Shown: positions 24,017-36,942 of the stretch, piece by piece
Layout of the letters: each line of letters opens with the position of its first letter
Position numbering within the stretch: position 1 is the stretch's first letter
Assembly: GCF_047663525.1 (NCBI RefSeq)
Contig: NC_092613.1
Coordinates: 7,031,501-7,095,500, forward strand
Direction: 5' to 3'
Source of the DNA: Anas platyrhynchos
Lineage: Eukaryota; Chordata; Aves; Anseriformes; Anatidae
DNA: 64,000 nt
Program-made: the position numbers and the translations under genes
The notes under the pieces: model-generated
The model's database searches: none
What the model was told of the DNA's origin: nothing
Seen by the model: only the letters and a program-made list of their open reading frames with translations

Positions 24017-27000
24017 TGAAACACAGAATCAACTGTAAAATATTTACAGAAACCACCCAGGAATATTTGCTGAAAAAGAAGTCTCGTCAAACCAGCTGAT
24101 CAGTAATAATTCCCTAAGAAAAATTATAAGATTGAAACATCCCTTTTCTTGGCGATTTTATGGTACGATTCATGGACAGATTTTTGCTTCAGGTAAACAA
24201 CACGCACCCTGTTTATAGCACAGAGCGCAAATACTTCCCAGCATGTTTATGCTGAAATACTTGTACTGTACAGGCAGGAAGTGACTGCAGAAGGCAGACA
24301 CCCTCGCTGTGCTCCTTCCCAAAGCACTGCTTGGGAGCAGCTGTTAGATAAGCTGCATCTCAGCAGGACGGTAACTCTGCCTAAGAGGACCTGAGACAGC
24401 AGAGATGGAGAAGAATGAGGCCGCACACCTGTCTGCAAAGTGATCCCGTAGAACTGAGAGACGCTTGATTCCATTTCATTAAATTCAAAAAGGATCAGCA
24501 GAACAACAGTAAGGGATTTTTCCATTCAGATCTCAAAATGACACAAGGTAAACATGGCTATCATTTGCTTATGATCACACCAGGTTTCTGAGTTTTTACA
24601 AGGCATGCTTCTCTCTTCCTTAAGTTGCTCTAAAATATTTTTGTGTCACACTTCCCTGTGAAGCGTTCCCAGACCCAGGAATCAGGAAAGAGGTGTTCCA
24701 GCACATGCCAAGGCATTAGTTCCCTTACTTCTGCCATTCGCAGACAAAATAAAAAAATACTGAGTGCACCATGATATTTATACGATTAACTCACCTCCTA
24801 AATCAGCCTCGCTATCTTGAATCCTAGGGATGACTTTGACCTGAACGTTAAAAATCATTCCATTATGAACCCGAAGTGACATTATTATTGCCAATTGGAC
24901 GTCACTCCCAGCACCAGCAGCCGAGGAGACTCGCTAAGGGGTCACAGGCACTCAACAATCACTTGTTTAACAGAGGAAGACTGGAAGCATTGCCTGGGGT
25001 TGTGACACACAAGCACTGTTGGGTACTTACCCCAGCAGCGGTCCTAGACAGAGCTCCCTCTTTTTCCATACGGTAGAGCGAGCGCTCAGCTGTGATATGA
25101 TGAGCACTGTCAGAATGGGATCAACTGCAGAGGATGCTCTGTTACCCCCCTCGTTCCCTTTTTGGAGAACAGAGAACCCTCCTTTGGGAGCAGACTCATG
25201 CTTGCTTTGATTTCTGTAGGACAATTTTTGCAGAAACCTGCACGTGAGAACCAGAAAAGACCAATTCTGCCAGCAAAATTCACACAGGACTGCTCAGCAC
25301 CACGGCCTCCTCTACTGCAGGGCAGCTCAGAAGTCTCCAGCCTGTCAGCCAAAGCCACTTCTCAGTGCAGTTTAGAAGAAACATCTCTAAAGTCCTCCCG
25401 CCACATACAGAGACAAGACACACTGAGAGGTACACATGACTTAGCGTCCAAGGCAGCCTCATGACAAGTCTCCTTGAGGTTCCTTCTCCTTTTCCTGATT
25501 TTTATACAGTTTCTCAACTTTTCCACCACATGACCCGTTACAAAAGGAAAAAAAACAAGCGGTTTCTCCTTCAGCAGGACCAAAAGGTTGGGGCTGCAAA
25601 GAGCTCACATCACAAGTCTGCTCTTCAGTTAGATGGAGAAGATCCCCCCAAGAATACTGATTCGTTTCTACTGGCTTTTTTTTTTGTCAGGGTCAAATGC
25701 AGATATGTTCCAATGAAGAATGTGCTGCAGCCAGCAGCAGACTGAGTCAGTTTGTTGTCAAGGCTTACTACAGGAGGACAAAGCTTTGGAGCACTTGCAA
25801 GCCTCCAACCTGCTACGCCAGCACAGCCCCAGAGCAGAGCCAACGCTGACTTGCGATGGCATTTCCCACCCCCTCCTTGCCGTGGGTCAAAGCAAAGCCT
25901 GGAGACGACAATAAGAGTTTTCTGAAACGTTGCAATTCCAGTAGGAAAAGGAGGGATTTGTTGTTGTTTTGTTTCCTATTTATTTATTTTAAGGTGATGT
26001 TATGCCAACAGCTACTCTGCCAGATAACCAAGCTTTAAACATAAACCTGGTCTCTTTGTTTTGGTGTCAGCCACACCATCAAGCACTTACAGCCTTGGCT
26101 TATTATTTTTAGTTTTAATTAGCACGGTATTTTACCATCAGATCAGAGAACTGGTCTCTTCCTTGTCAGGTTTGAAGTAAACTGACTGAACACGCAGAGA
26201 CTACAGTTGAAAGAACCTTACTTGAAAAGACCTGTTTGAAAACAGAAGATAGCAGACGGTATTTTGCATGAGAGCAGCTTTTTTGCACCTACGTTTGACA
26301 GAACCAAAGCAGTTTCACTGTCCTTAGAGATCTTTGAAGTTATACACATTTATTTTTTTTTTTTCCTTTGGGGAAAAAGGTCGCAGAGGAGCTAGCAGCA
26401 GACTTCTGACCTGAAAACGAAAGAAGAGCGACGCGGTGCAGTTCTCAGAGGGGGTGATTCTCCCAGAAAGGCAGCCTGAGATGGTAACAGCCGATGTAAC
26501 TGCCCTGCCCAGTGAAAGATCAGACTGTCTGAGCAAGACTGCAGAGAAATTTCAAACAGAGCAAGCAGAACCTCAAGCATTTACCTATCAGGTTGCAGAA
26601 CAGCATCCTCCAGCCTCTAGCTTCTGGGATGGGACTGGAGAGTGCCTGCAGAAGGGTAAATCCCCCGTCCACATCCCCATGGCAGGGAGAACTCAGAATT
26701 CAATGAGGTGTCTTTAGGAAGCAGTGCTGGAAAGGCTACAATACTGAAAACTATCGCACTTGTGTTAACTTATTTTACTTACAGTTCGATATTTAACTAA
26801 AAAAGACTGAGATGATTTGTATACAACACGGCACTTCCATGAGCCAAACCATTTAAGCAGGTAGTAGCTCAACAGATGCTATTAACTGTGTATTAAAAAC
26901 CTTGCATGAAGAGGTTGCCTTTTATCAGACTGAACACATTTTACCTTTTAACATTCAAATACAGAACAGCAATAAGAAAGACATTTAATGGTGAACAGAG

Positions 27001-30000
27001 AAACAACGGAGTTACCTTGCTTACGTGGTAGCCTGAGATACACGCACCATAACTGAGGCAAACCTCCCTTTCCATGTTATCCTACACAACGTCCCTTTAT
27101 TTCTCTAAATCGCCCCACAGGCTGCTGTTCACATCTCACTGTCAGTTTCCCACGCGGTCCCAGGGGAGCCCCCTTCCCACAGGCTGCTTCTTGCACTGTG
27201 CTCATCCTCACCTCGGTCCCAGTCACTGCCATCGGGGCACGTGGGGTGAGCTAACCATCAGCCAGGGGTCCTGGGAGCTGCTTTCTTGTCCCTAAATCAT
27301 CTTTGCTCCTATTACAGAAGGATTCATAGCTTCTGTCCTCACCTACACTCAGTGTAGCCATCCAGCAAAGACCTGGCCAGCGGGAGGCAGAGTCCACAAA
27401 AAGTCCACTGGTGGTGTGGGGAGAACAAGATACAGGAGTGAGAACAAGGATTCGCACCCAGGGATATTTTCTTTTCGGCACCCTTGCTAAACAAATGAAG
27501 GAAAAAGTGAGAAAATGTTTTAAATGGTCACTTAAGTGGTCCTACGCATTTAAGGGTGCAAATACAGGTTAGTTTAACGTGAATGAGACTGAAAGAATGA
27601 GAATGAAACAGGTCATTTCTGAACACAAGGTTTAGTTTGTCTGATCTCCAATGCACTGTCATAATCAGCAGTGAAGTAAAATTGAAAAAAAAGCACCAGT
27701 TTGGGTGGGAAAGAGTGATAGTTCTATACGATAAACAGGACTATGAACTATTCCTTCCCTTCATTCATTTCTCAGGAAGTAGAAACTGCATGCTTCAGGA
27801 GAAAGTACAATAGTAGCCTTTTTATAAAACATTCAGAAGACTGTTTAGCTGGAGAAACAAGCAGAAAAAGCCAATTTTTAAAAATCAGTACTAACTGATT
27901 CAAGGAAAAAAAAAACAGTTCTCAGACAAAGCACTCAATCCATCAAAAAATGTTTGAAAGGGAAAATGTTTGTAATGAACAAAGCTAACAGACGCCACTG
28001 TTAAGGAAAGCCACTAATTGATAACGCTAACCAAAACCTCCTAACAAGGCCAACTGTTTAGTTAGAAATACTTAAGGAAAAAAGATAGTGTGACAACAGG
28101 AAATTTATTGCTGCTGGAGCTGCTATCTTATCTATTCAAAACACCAATGTTATTCAACCTGAAAGACAAGAGATTATTCAAATAAAATACCAGGCTTTCT
28201 TCAAGCTACAGAATTTGCAAGCACGGATAATTCAAATCCTTGAACGTAAAACAAAACATCATTATGAAGGATAAATGAAATATTAGGGGAGAGAATAAGG
28301 CACTCGCCTTTGACTTTGCGCAAGATTATTTTCGTTCATTGTCCGTCAAAAGCACACACAGGCAGGAGACCAAACTGCAACCGCAGATCAAGGCCAAGGG
28401 CTGAATTTGACCTAGAGACTTTAATTCAGTATTGACTTTAAAAAGGAGCTAGCCCTTACTGGTCTCTCATTCACAGTGGGAGAGTGCATTCTGATGCCTG
28501 CCCACGGTTGGATAACTTGAACTTGACCTGTATCTATGGAAAGAGAAAAAATAACACACAAAACCATTTCCTGGTCTACATAAAACTCTGAAGCTGGAGA
28601 TGTGTGTTAGCCAGGATGTGGTTGTTTCTGAACTAACAAGCTGCACTTCCAGGTCAAATTCAAGTCTACCAGACCGCACGTTACAGGCGTTCAGTGCTTT
28701 TCAGTCAATGCTTGATGAACACGAGAGGTACACAGAGCATCTCTCACAGCTCTGTTATCCTTACCCTGTGCACCCACGTGAGCCTTTGTACCAACTCTTC
28801 GGGATGTGAGGTTGTCAGCGATACCTTGCATGCTGGATCCATCATATTGCATGGGACACAGACTCCAAAAAACTTCAAGAATGAAAAAAAAAAAGGGTCT
28901 TTATGTTGTTTGCTGCATCAAAACTAAACCTAAAATATGCTTTTAATGTTCAGGGAACATGCTGAAAACTCTCCATCTCCCCAATTCTTCCAGGTTTGCT
29001 TCAGCACACAGGATTGGCAAAAACAGAGCAGCAGCTCTTTAAATCAACTTTGTCCCATTTACTTACTCTTTCAAGGCCACCTATAGGGCCAAAACATGCT
29101 GTACTGCAGAAAACAGATACAATCTCGAATTCCACCTTTTGACTTTATTTTCATCCTATAATCAAGTACTACCAAAAGAAGCGCAACAGAATATTCCTAA
29201 GGCAAAATTCTGTTAGATTAAAACTTAACAGCCGGTGTTCTTTGCCAAGGGAATCTTATTCCCCTGGTTTGGCAGGGCTTGCTGCAGTTACAAAACCCTG
29301 CATGTCTACTTCTTGTACGCACACCCTTTAAATGTGACAACAAATAGTTTTGTTTCTGGTATTAATTCCCTGTAAATACTACTTCAAAGCCAATGGGAAC
29401 TTTTAACTTATGCTGGCAGAGCATCTGCCCGCAGGACCGAGAAGTCAGTAAATAAACTAGGTTCAAAAGATCAATACTGAGGAAAAAGGCACCGATGCTG
29501 CACATGCTAATAAGGACAAAGTGCAAGGATGAGGGGCAGCAGGGAAGAAGAGCAGCTCTTGAACAGTTCACAGATCCTAGTCCTGTACCACTCCAGAACA
29601 GAGCATGTAGTTATTTCTGGGGCAAAAGAAATAGCACACCTGCTAATTGCCTCCACTACTAATTAATCCTCAAACTGAAGTAGTGCTGCAGTACCTGAAG
29701 GTAACTCTACAGCTGCTCCAGATAAAAAACATGACAAAAAAGCAGCATAGAACTGTAGATACCATAGTACTGGGGCAGAAATACCTCTCAAGGTACCTGG
29801 CAGTACACAAATTACCCAGAACAACCCCTGAATACAAATAATTAATAATCATTAACCATCCTTTGCTGCAGCTGGGGGTAATGGTGACCTGGTCTCCTGT
29901 TTGATTGTATCCAGTGTCAGAGATCGCTGTATCCTTGCTGTTATATTGGGGCAAGTACGAGACATACCCAAATGCCTTGTGCAGTAAGATCACAAGCCCA

Positions 30001-31595
30001 AGCATTCTGCCATGCCAAACCCTTCGGAAGCATCCTCACCCTAAACTCTATTGGAAACGAGTGCTTTCAGGTCTTTTTCCCAATGAATCATAACTTCAGG
30101 TTTTAGAGCACAGACACACAAGCAAAACGCAGACAACTACAAGTCTTAAGATTCATTGTGCCCGTGATGGCAGCACGTTATTAACCGACACCCGCTCAGC
30201 CCAGCCTTTAACGAATGCTGAAGGGTTTTCCATCTTATCCCAGACGAAGGAAAAAACTGAGCACGATCGGGGCAGCACAGCCGAACCACCTTAGCATGCT
30301 TCTGGAGGCAGCAGCGATGCAGATGTGGAGGTCCAGGCACGCCCTCTGCTGCTCGCCCCACGGAGGGAGCCTGGGCTCTGCTGCCCACTTGGAGATGGAG
30401 ACAGGGATGATCCAACCCCCGGGACCACCAGGAGTTGAAAAGTGATCACACACTTCTCAAACTGCTGCTAAGTTTGTTGTTACACTCAACCAGTACTAAG
30501 ATTCTGCAGGAACTTAGATAAAAATACACTATAATAGATTGCTTAACAGCACAACCATGCAATGAATGATAACCCAGTGCACGTGATGACAGAAGCAATC
30601 TGCACTGGGGATCAATTTATCTGCGTTTGAAATGGTATCAACCAACTCTGGCCCAGTGTACATGTAAGATGAATGCAGTTGTCATGTCACCTGATGGCCA
30701 CAGATAAAGCACAGCCTATACATTCATTCTCACTGCTGGGGCATGTGGCAAAATAGAAATGGAGTTCCCTTTCTACATTGATCACTACGGGAAAGCTCAA
30801 AGATGTGAGCATGACAAATAAAAGGCTTGCTCTCTCCTTCTAATTGGTTTTCACTAGGCTTTGAACGTGAAAACCCCAATTAAGTCATCTTGACAGCAAA
30901 GGAAGTCCTTTGAATCTTCCCCTCAACTCGTAGGTAGTAACAGGGCAGTCAGACTTGCCAAACTGTCCTGGATAAAACCTGACTTACCCTCCCCTCCTCA
31001 GAGGAAGCAGCAGGTCTGCAAAGGAACGAGTCCCAGAACTATCAGACATCATGGAAGACGAACACATTTTTACATCTCACTAACAGTCACAAAACAAAAA
31101 GCAACCGCAGAATACTTTTGAATAGCAGAAAAATTACACAAGTCATGTTTATGGGTTATAAAAGCCCTTTTATAAAGCCATTTTTAAACAAAACCAAAAA
31201 GTTTACAAAAGAAAATAAAAGATACAGAAGAATGAGTTGCTTAATATATTCCAAAAAGGAGAAAAATAAAAGAGGGGACACAATTCCAACATGCTGAACA
31301 ATAAAGGGTTCTTTTTCCTTTTGTTTTTTTTAATACAAAATACAAGCGAAGGATACACATACTTAAAACAGAGCTCAGGAGCAGGTATGCAGTCCTGGGA
31401 ACCCTTCAGTAAAAGCAAAGCAGGGTTTTGTTATTTTTTTTTCCTTTTCTTTCTTTGCAGGTACATACAGAGACTGGAATATGTAAAATTAAGTAGCACA
31501 AAAGACCATCACACAATTCTACCAATGAATGTTGCATCTATAAATTCACGAACATGGTCAACAGTCATGTTCACTTCAACCCCTTTAAAAAAAGT
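24017..31595. other. AT-rich intergenic stretch, no recognisable gene
   Basis: Composition becomes AT-rich to the right of about 24 kb. I found no known protein on either strand and no clear repeat family. Its right end may include alternative 3' ends of NUCKS1. Confidence 0.5.
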
Positions 31596-31599
31596 GTTG

Positions 31600-34500
31600 T
31601 TTATTTTAAATAAAGCATTAATGTTACATTCAAACATAACTCCTAGTACCATGCTGTAGATCTCAGTGTTGTCAAGGTATTGCAGAAGTTGACACCCCTA
31701 TCAGGCCCAGTGATGACAGCCACATCCGCACACACACCCCGAACTGGGGCCAGCGGCACTGGAGCACTATTTGCAGTTAGTTGCCCCTTTTCCTGGCCAC
31801 TCTTGACATTAAAAAAATAAAGTTAAATTAAAATGGATAGGGAGCATAACTGCAAAGAGCCTGATTTTTAGAAAAGCTCAACAGGGGGCTGCAAATACTC
31901 GAGACAAGCATTTGTTGCATACCATGTTAACGATGCCTCGCTGAGAGCCAAAAGCCCAAGGCCCTATCTGGAGTCTCTTCCTTCTCTACCTTCAAAGCGA
32001 TAATTCAGGGTTTGCTGTGACATGATGTTCATGGTTAAACAAACAAAAAAAATTATGTAGCTCTTATTTACAATTTTTGTAACAATTGCTTCTGCAGGAA
32101 AAAAAAAGTAAAACAAAATTTCAGAACACAAAGGGAATAAGATGTCAGACACTCCCATGCGCGCACTCACACTCGCGCACTCACACACAAAATACTTCAG
32201 GGGCTTTTACACACATTACTCTGGCTTAAGCTGATTGAGTATTTCTCCATCCCACCCACTCCCCCTCCCAAAATATATATATAAAAAACCCTTGCCCCAA
32301 TATACAAAGCATATGCACAATGGTGTTTGCAGTCACGCTGAGCATGCTCAGACCGATGGACCCGTTCGCTTCACTGCAGCTGAGGGGGCAGGCAGTTTAC
32401 AGAGCTGTTTCCAATAGTGGTCGATACACAGAGGCAGCACGTAGTGAGAACTTGACTAGACTTAGAAATATTTGTGGTTTGTTTTTAATAGAAAGAGTTC
32501 AATGAAAAGACATTCAAATGCCAGTCACCTACTGACGTGGGAAGTCTAAACCGAGGGTACACTTGATCTGGGGAGTCTTGAAAGGACACTGTCATCTTTC
32601 AGAGCTCTTAAGATTCCTCACGATACTTTTTAGGAATTCATCTTGGAAGTACGAATGGAATAGTTTAATTTTGCCTCCCAGTTTCATGCACAGAATTTGT
32701 ATTTCAAACTCGCAAAACTATAGGAAAATATGCGAAGTTCAGGGAAAATTTTCTATTTGATCATATACACATAGAATATATCATTTCCACATATAGAAGG
32801 GATCCCCCCCCCAAACTAACACACCCTACATGCCAGCAACGTTTTTGTGACAGTGTCCCTTTATATATCTGCTTACATTTTCCATACCCTGCCTCCCCCA
32901 ACAGATGAACATCCACTTCTCAATACTTAAACTCATGGATCAGTTCGTGTTTAAGAACCATGTGTTCAACAATATGATCTGTTATAAAAATAAACACTTC
33001 ACAAACAAATTACATAAAGCAAAGCACCAGTTTCTACAGCTCAAAAGCTTCCAGCATGTTACAGTTCACTTCCCTCCCTCCTTAACCTGTGTGCCTCAGT
33101 GTCTATTGTACCATTGTGACCATCAACAGTGGAGGGTGAAAAAAAAATAAAAATATTCAAGTGCATCTTCTGCCACTGCCCTGGTAGTCCATCCGTGTGG
33201 CGGCACAGGAGCTGAGCACGCTCAGAGCCATTACCTGGCATTCGTCACATTCCCTAGCAGAAGTCAGCTAAGGTGTACTGCTTCTCTCCCCACACACTCG
33301 TTTGCTTTGATAAAGTTAAAACGAAAAATTAAGTTTCTTGGCTGCCGTATTTCTAAGTCTTACTCTCACCCGGAATCCATTCTGAAACCCATTTAGCTTG
33401 ACACGTTTGGCATTCTCATGCTGATCAAATAGGAACTGAAGCGAGTAATCTTTAGTATGAAAATCCAAGATTGAAAATCTTTCCTCATCAAGCCTTGTGG
33501 CCAGTCAAAGACAGCATGATTATACAAATATAAAACAGAATGTGGTCATGTGGATTCAGAAACAGAATGTACAGAGGGATATATAATGGAAGTTAGCAAT
33601 GAACTACCATTTTAAGGGTGAGACCAGGGCAGGGCACTAAATTAACTGTATTTTGGAATAAATCTGTTTACCTCTCTGCAAAGGCTCCAAAACTACAGCT
33701 GTGTAACAGAAGACAATCTTTTCAAAGCCTTCTTCTGTGAATGGAACTTCCTGCTCCATGAAGATCTATTCATGCTCCTAGAGAAAGGCGTTTTTACAGC
33801 TTTCCTTCAAGAAATCAGAATGCTTAATACAAACGAATTAAAAAGGACATTTAAAAATGTCAAGTCTGCCTCTACTTAAAAATGTGTACTAAAAAGAAAA
33901 GTTATGTATTAACCTTCACAATTATCTTCAATCTGTAAAAATGTAAACTGTGGTATTTTTAACCGAGAAACCATTAGGGCTTAGTGTTTGCACAAATTAG
34001 CAAAACAGTAAGATATAGAAAAAGTTACAAAATCCCAGAAGTAGTACAGGATTTACATAGTGTTTGGGTTGTGACACAATCTCAAAGATAGCATCATGCA
34101 GCCTGTAACAGCCATTAGAGATGAATATATGAGAAAACAGAACGGATTTACAGGATAAAGGGCCGAAATTGACAGGCATAAAATAATCCACAGTCCAAAA
34201 CCTGAACTGAAAGCAACAAACTTATTTTTCACAGCCTGAACTTAACTGTGTTAGGGAAAAAAAAAAAAAAAAAACACCCAAAAAACACAACAAACAAACA
34301 TGTCTTTAAGTGGTACTTACAAAATACACTCTTCAGAACAAATCTGGTCTAACATGTAAAGAAACAACTGTTTGACCAGATCAACTAGAGGTATTCTGCA
34401 TTTCTGCAGTTCTTGAAGACTTTAATACCAAAAAGAAACTAATACCCCCAGTAGACTATAACAACTTGAAAACAGTCTGGACTGAAGGAGAACAACGATG

Positions 34501-36742
34501 TGGAACACACTCGGAAAGTATATGCTACCCCCAAAGTATCAATCCAAATGTTATTTAAAATTTGGCCATTTATTGTCCCGTATTACCCGAGGAGCACTGG
34601 ACCAGGAGCGCAGGGGATACAAGAAACTCTGCTCTCCCAGAAACCTAAGAGGTGGGAAGAGGCGTGGGAGAGGAGGTTACATTCACTTCTTTTTCAAGAC
34701 TGTTACTTGACTCCAGCCTTAAGCTGTTCTGCAAAGTTAAACCACTTAAAAAAAAGATTTACAATGGAAACACCGATCATCTTTATTGTAACGGCAACAG
34801 TAGTTTCATTATAGTAAAGAATGTTAGAGAACTTAAATTTTAATAAGCCAAGGTAAAGTAATTTTACCAGCCTCCATAAAATCCATGGCTATGAATCACA
34901 CAAGACAATCGCTCGGCTGTTATATTAATATTCCGTTCCAGAGTTTAGGCTCCACACTGTGCTCAGCATCTTCAGGCTCCCTATGCCATTCAGCCAAGCG
35001 TCCTTCCTGGTCATATTAGTGTGTCATATCTAAAAGCTCTCTAAAATCCAAACAGGATTAAAAATCTGGTAGCACGTGCACCAGAAATCCAACTAATTAG
35101 CTGCCTTATGTTACCTTCAAGAGGCTGGTTACAAAACATGTATTCAGTGACAAAAAAAAAAGATGCAAAACTTGTCAGCTATAAGATAACGGTGAGCAAC
35201 ATACAGAAAGCACAAAGGGTTTAAGAAAAAAAAAGGAAAATGGCAGGTCCAGTTTTTAATATTTCTACCAACATGGCAGCAACCTCCGTATTAGGGTTTG
35301 AAAACCAAGATTTTTGTACTTTTTTTAAAAAAAGGATATGGCTGCTTTGATAAAAACACATTAAAATGCCACCACACACATCTCAAGTTTCTTGCATTTA
35401 GAGGGACATCCTGCTTTTGTTATAAAACTATAGCCCTGCTACCCTGCTTCCAACCCCATTTCCTCCCAGCTTCATCCTTTAATACTGTTCCCTACTCCGT
35501 ACTTTTTAGGCTTAGGGAGCAGAATGACCAACAGAGGCAGACATGTCGATGCGGGAGCAGAATGAGTGTGAAGCCCCCCGGTGCTGCCAGATGGAGGGAT
35601 GAAGAAATGGAAGTGATACTGGGGTAGTGTCACTATTGATGGAAGTCTGCTGTCCAACACTGCAGCTGGAGAGGCTGAGACATGACTACATAGCCTTTCT
35701 GAGGACAGATGGAGGGAGAGAAGAGAAGCACTTCAGCGTGACTCATGGGATCCGAGACTGACCAGAGCATTACAGGAATCCTTTGCTTCACATTTATAAA
35801 AGGACATCCCTTGCCCCAAAAGCTAAAGAATTTAGTTTTATATTGTCCATTTTTTTTTTCCTTGGAACAACTTTAAAGAAAACTTCCACAATACCAGATG
35901 GAAACCAGAGCTTTAAAAATTGTTTTCAATTTCTCTTCCCTATTCCGCCCATCTACAGCCAACCCTGGAAGTAAAACAGGATTTATGGATGTGAGCAGCT
36001 TGTAGGCTGTGTATGTGAAATCATATAGAACAAACTGCAATTTGCCTAAAGCAGAATAGGATTCTATCCAGCAAAGACAAAAAGATCTTGCATCCTAACT
36101 TGAGGGTCTTTTTCTAAATAAAGGACAGTGGACCATCTATAAGTCTCTTGATTGTTTTCCATTAAAAAGTTGCATGATTCCAAGAAACACAGGATTCCTC
36201 CCCGTGTTTCCTCAACTGGAATTCCTATTAACTACATTTTTTTCTGAGAGAATGTACTCGTATCAACAAAACTATTAAAGCATAGATTTTTGTTGGTTTT
36301 TTTTTTTAACCACATACTCAAATACATAATAATAGTTTGAAAGGACTCTTACCAGCACTGGGAAATCTATTCTACTTAACGATTTGTAAGTATGGTTTCC
36401 CCATATCAGTCTCAAACCTTATTGCTTCACAACTGCAGTATCCCTTGAAAAAAATATATATTTAAATGGTCTGTTAATTTGTCTCAAATGGCTTTCAGAT
36501 TTGGTGGGGGGAGGGAGAACGGAATGGCCAACAGAGAACAGTGACTTCAAAATATTACTGTATAATGGTTTCCTCTTATTAAAAAAAGGATACACTGTAT
36601 TAAACAGCTGAAAGTAAAGACAGCATTCAAAGCCCATGAGTCAAGCCACAGCCAAAACCGTGTTCTATCCCTAAGTATGTTTTCTTTCCTTTTTCTTTTT
36701 TTCTTTTTTTTTTTTTTAAACAAAGATTTCCTCAACTGCCAT
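31600..36742 (-). other. NUCKS1: Probable NUCKS1 3' UTR
   Basis: The 5.1 kb after the NUCKS1 stop codon is AT-rich, has no coding frames, and contains U-rich stretches in the sense direction. AATAAA on the minus strand (TTTATT on plus) occurs at 31,600-31,605 and also near 34,787, so more than one poly(A) site is possible. Mammalian NUCKS1 mRNAs are known for a very long 3' UTR of similar size. The end point is an inference. Confidence 0.45.
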
Positions 36743-36942
36743 TTAATCTTCACCAGAGGGTGCTTCATCTTCAGATCCCTCATCCCCTGACTTCTCTGGT
36801 GGAGGGCTGGCTGATTTTTTCTTTTCTGGGGGACTTTCAGGCTCTTCATCCTCTTCTTTGGGGGATGGGGTCTTTTCTTTTGTTGCCTTGGAAGCTGTGG
36901 GTCGGCCTGCCTTCCCTTTGCCTTTCACTGGACTGGGAGTCA
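36743..36942 (-). CDS. NUCKS1: NUCKS1 last coding exon 8
   Basis: 200 nt, residues 228-293 and TAA. Contains [10 protein letters not shown] (CDK site and basic DNA-binding stretch), [27 protein letters not shown] and the acidic C-terminus. Acceptor ends TTTTTCAG. Confidence 0.98.

Noticed and set aside
28560-28930. Coding-looking frames on both strands with splice-like sites
   Set aside because: Plus and minus frames look equally good and neither joins to a second exon; most likely chance.
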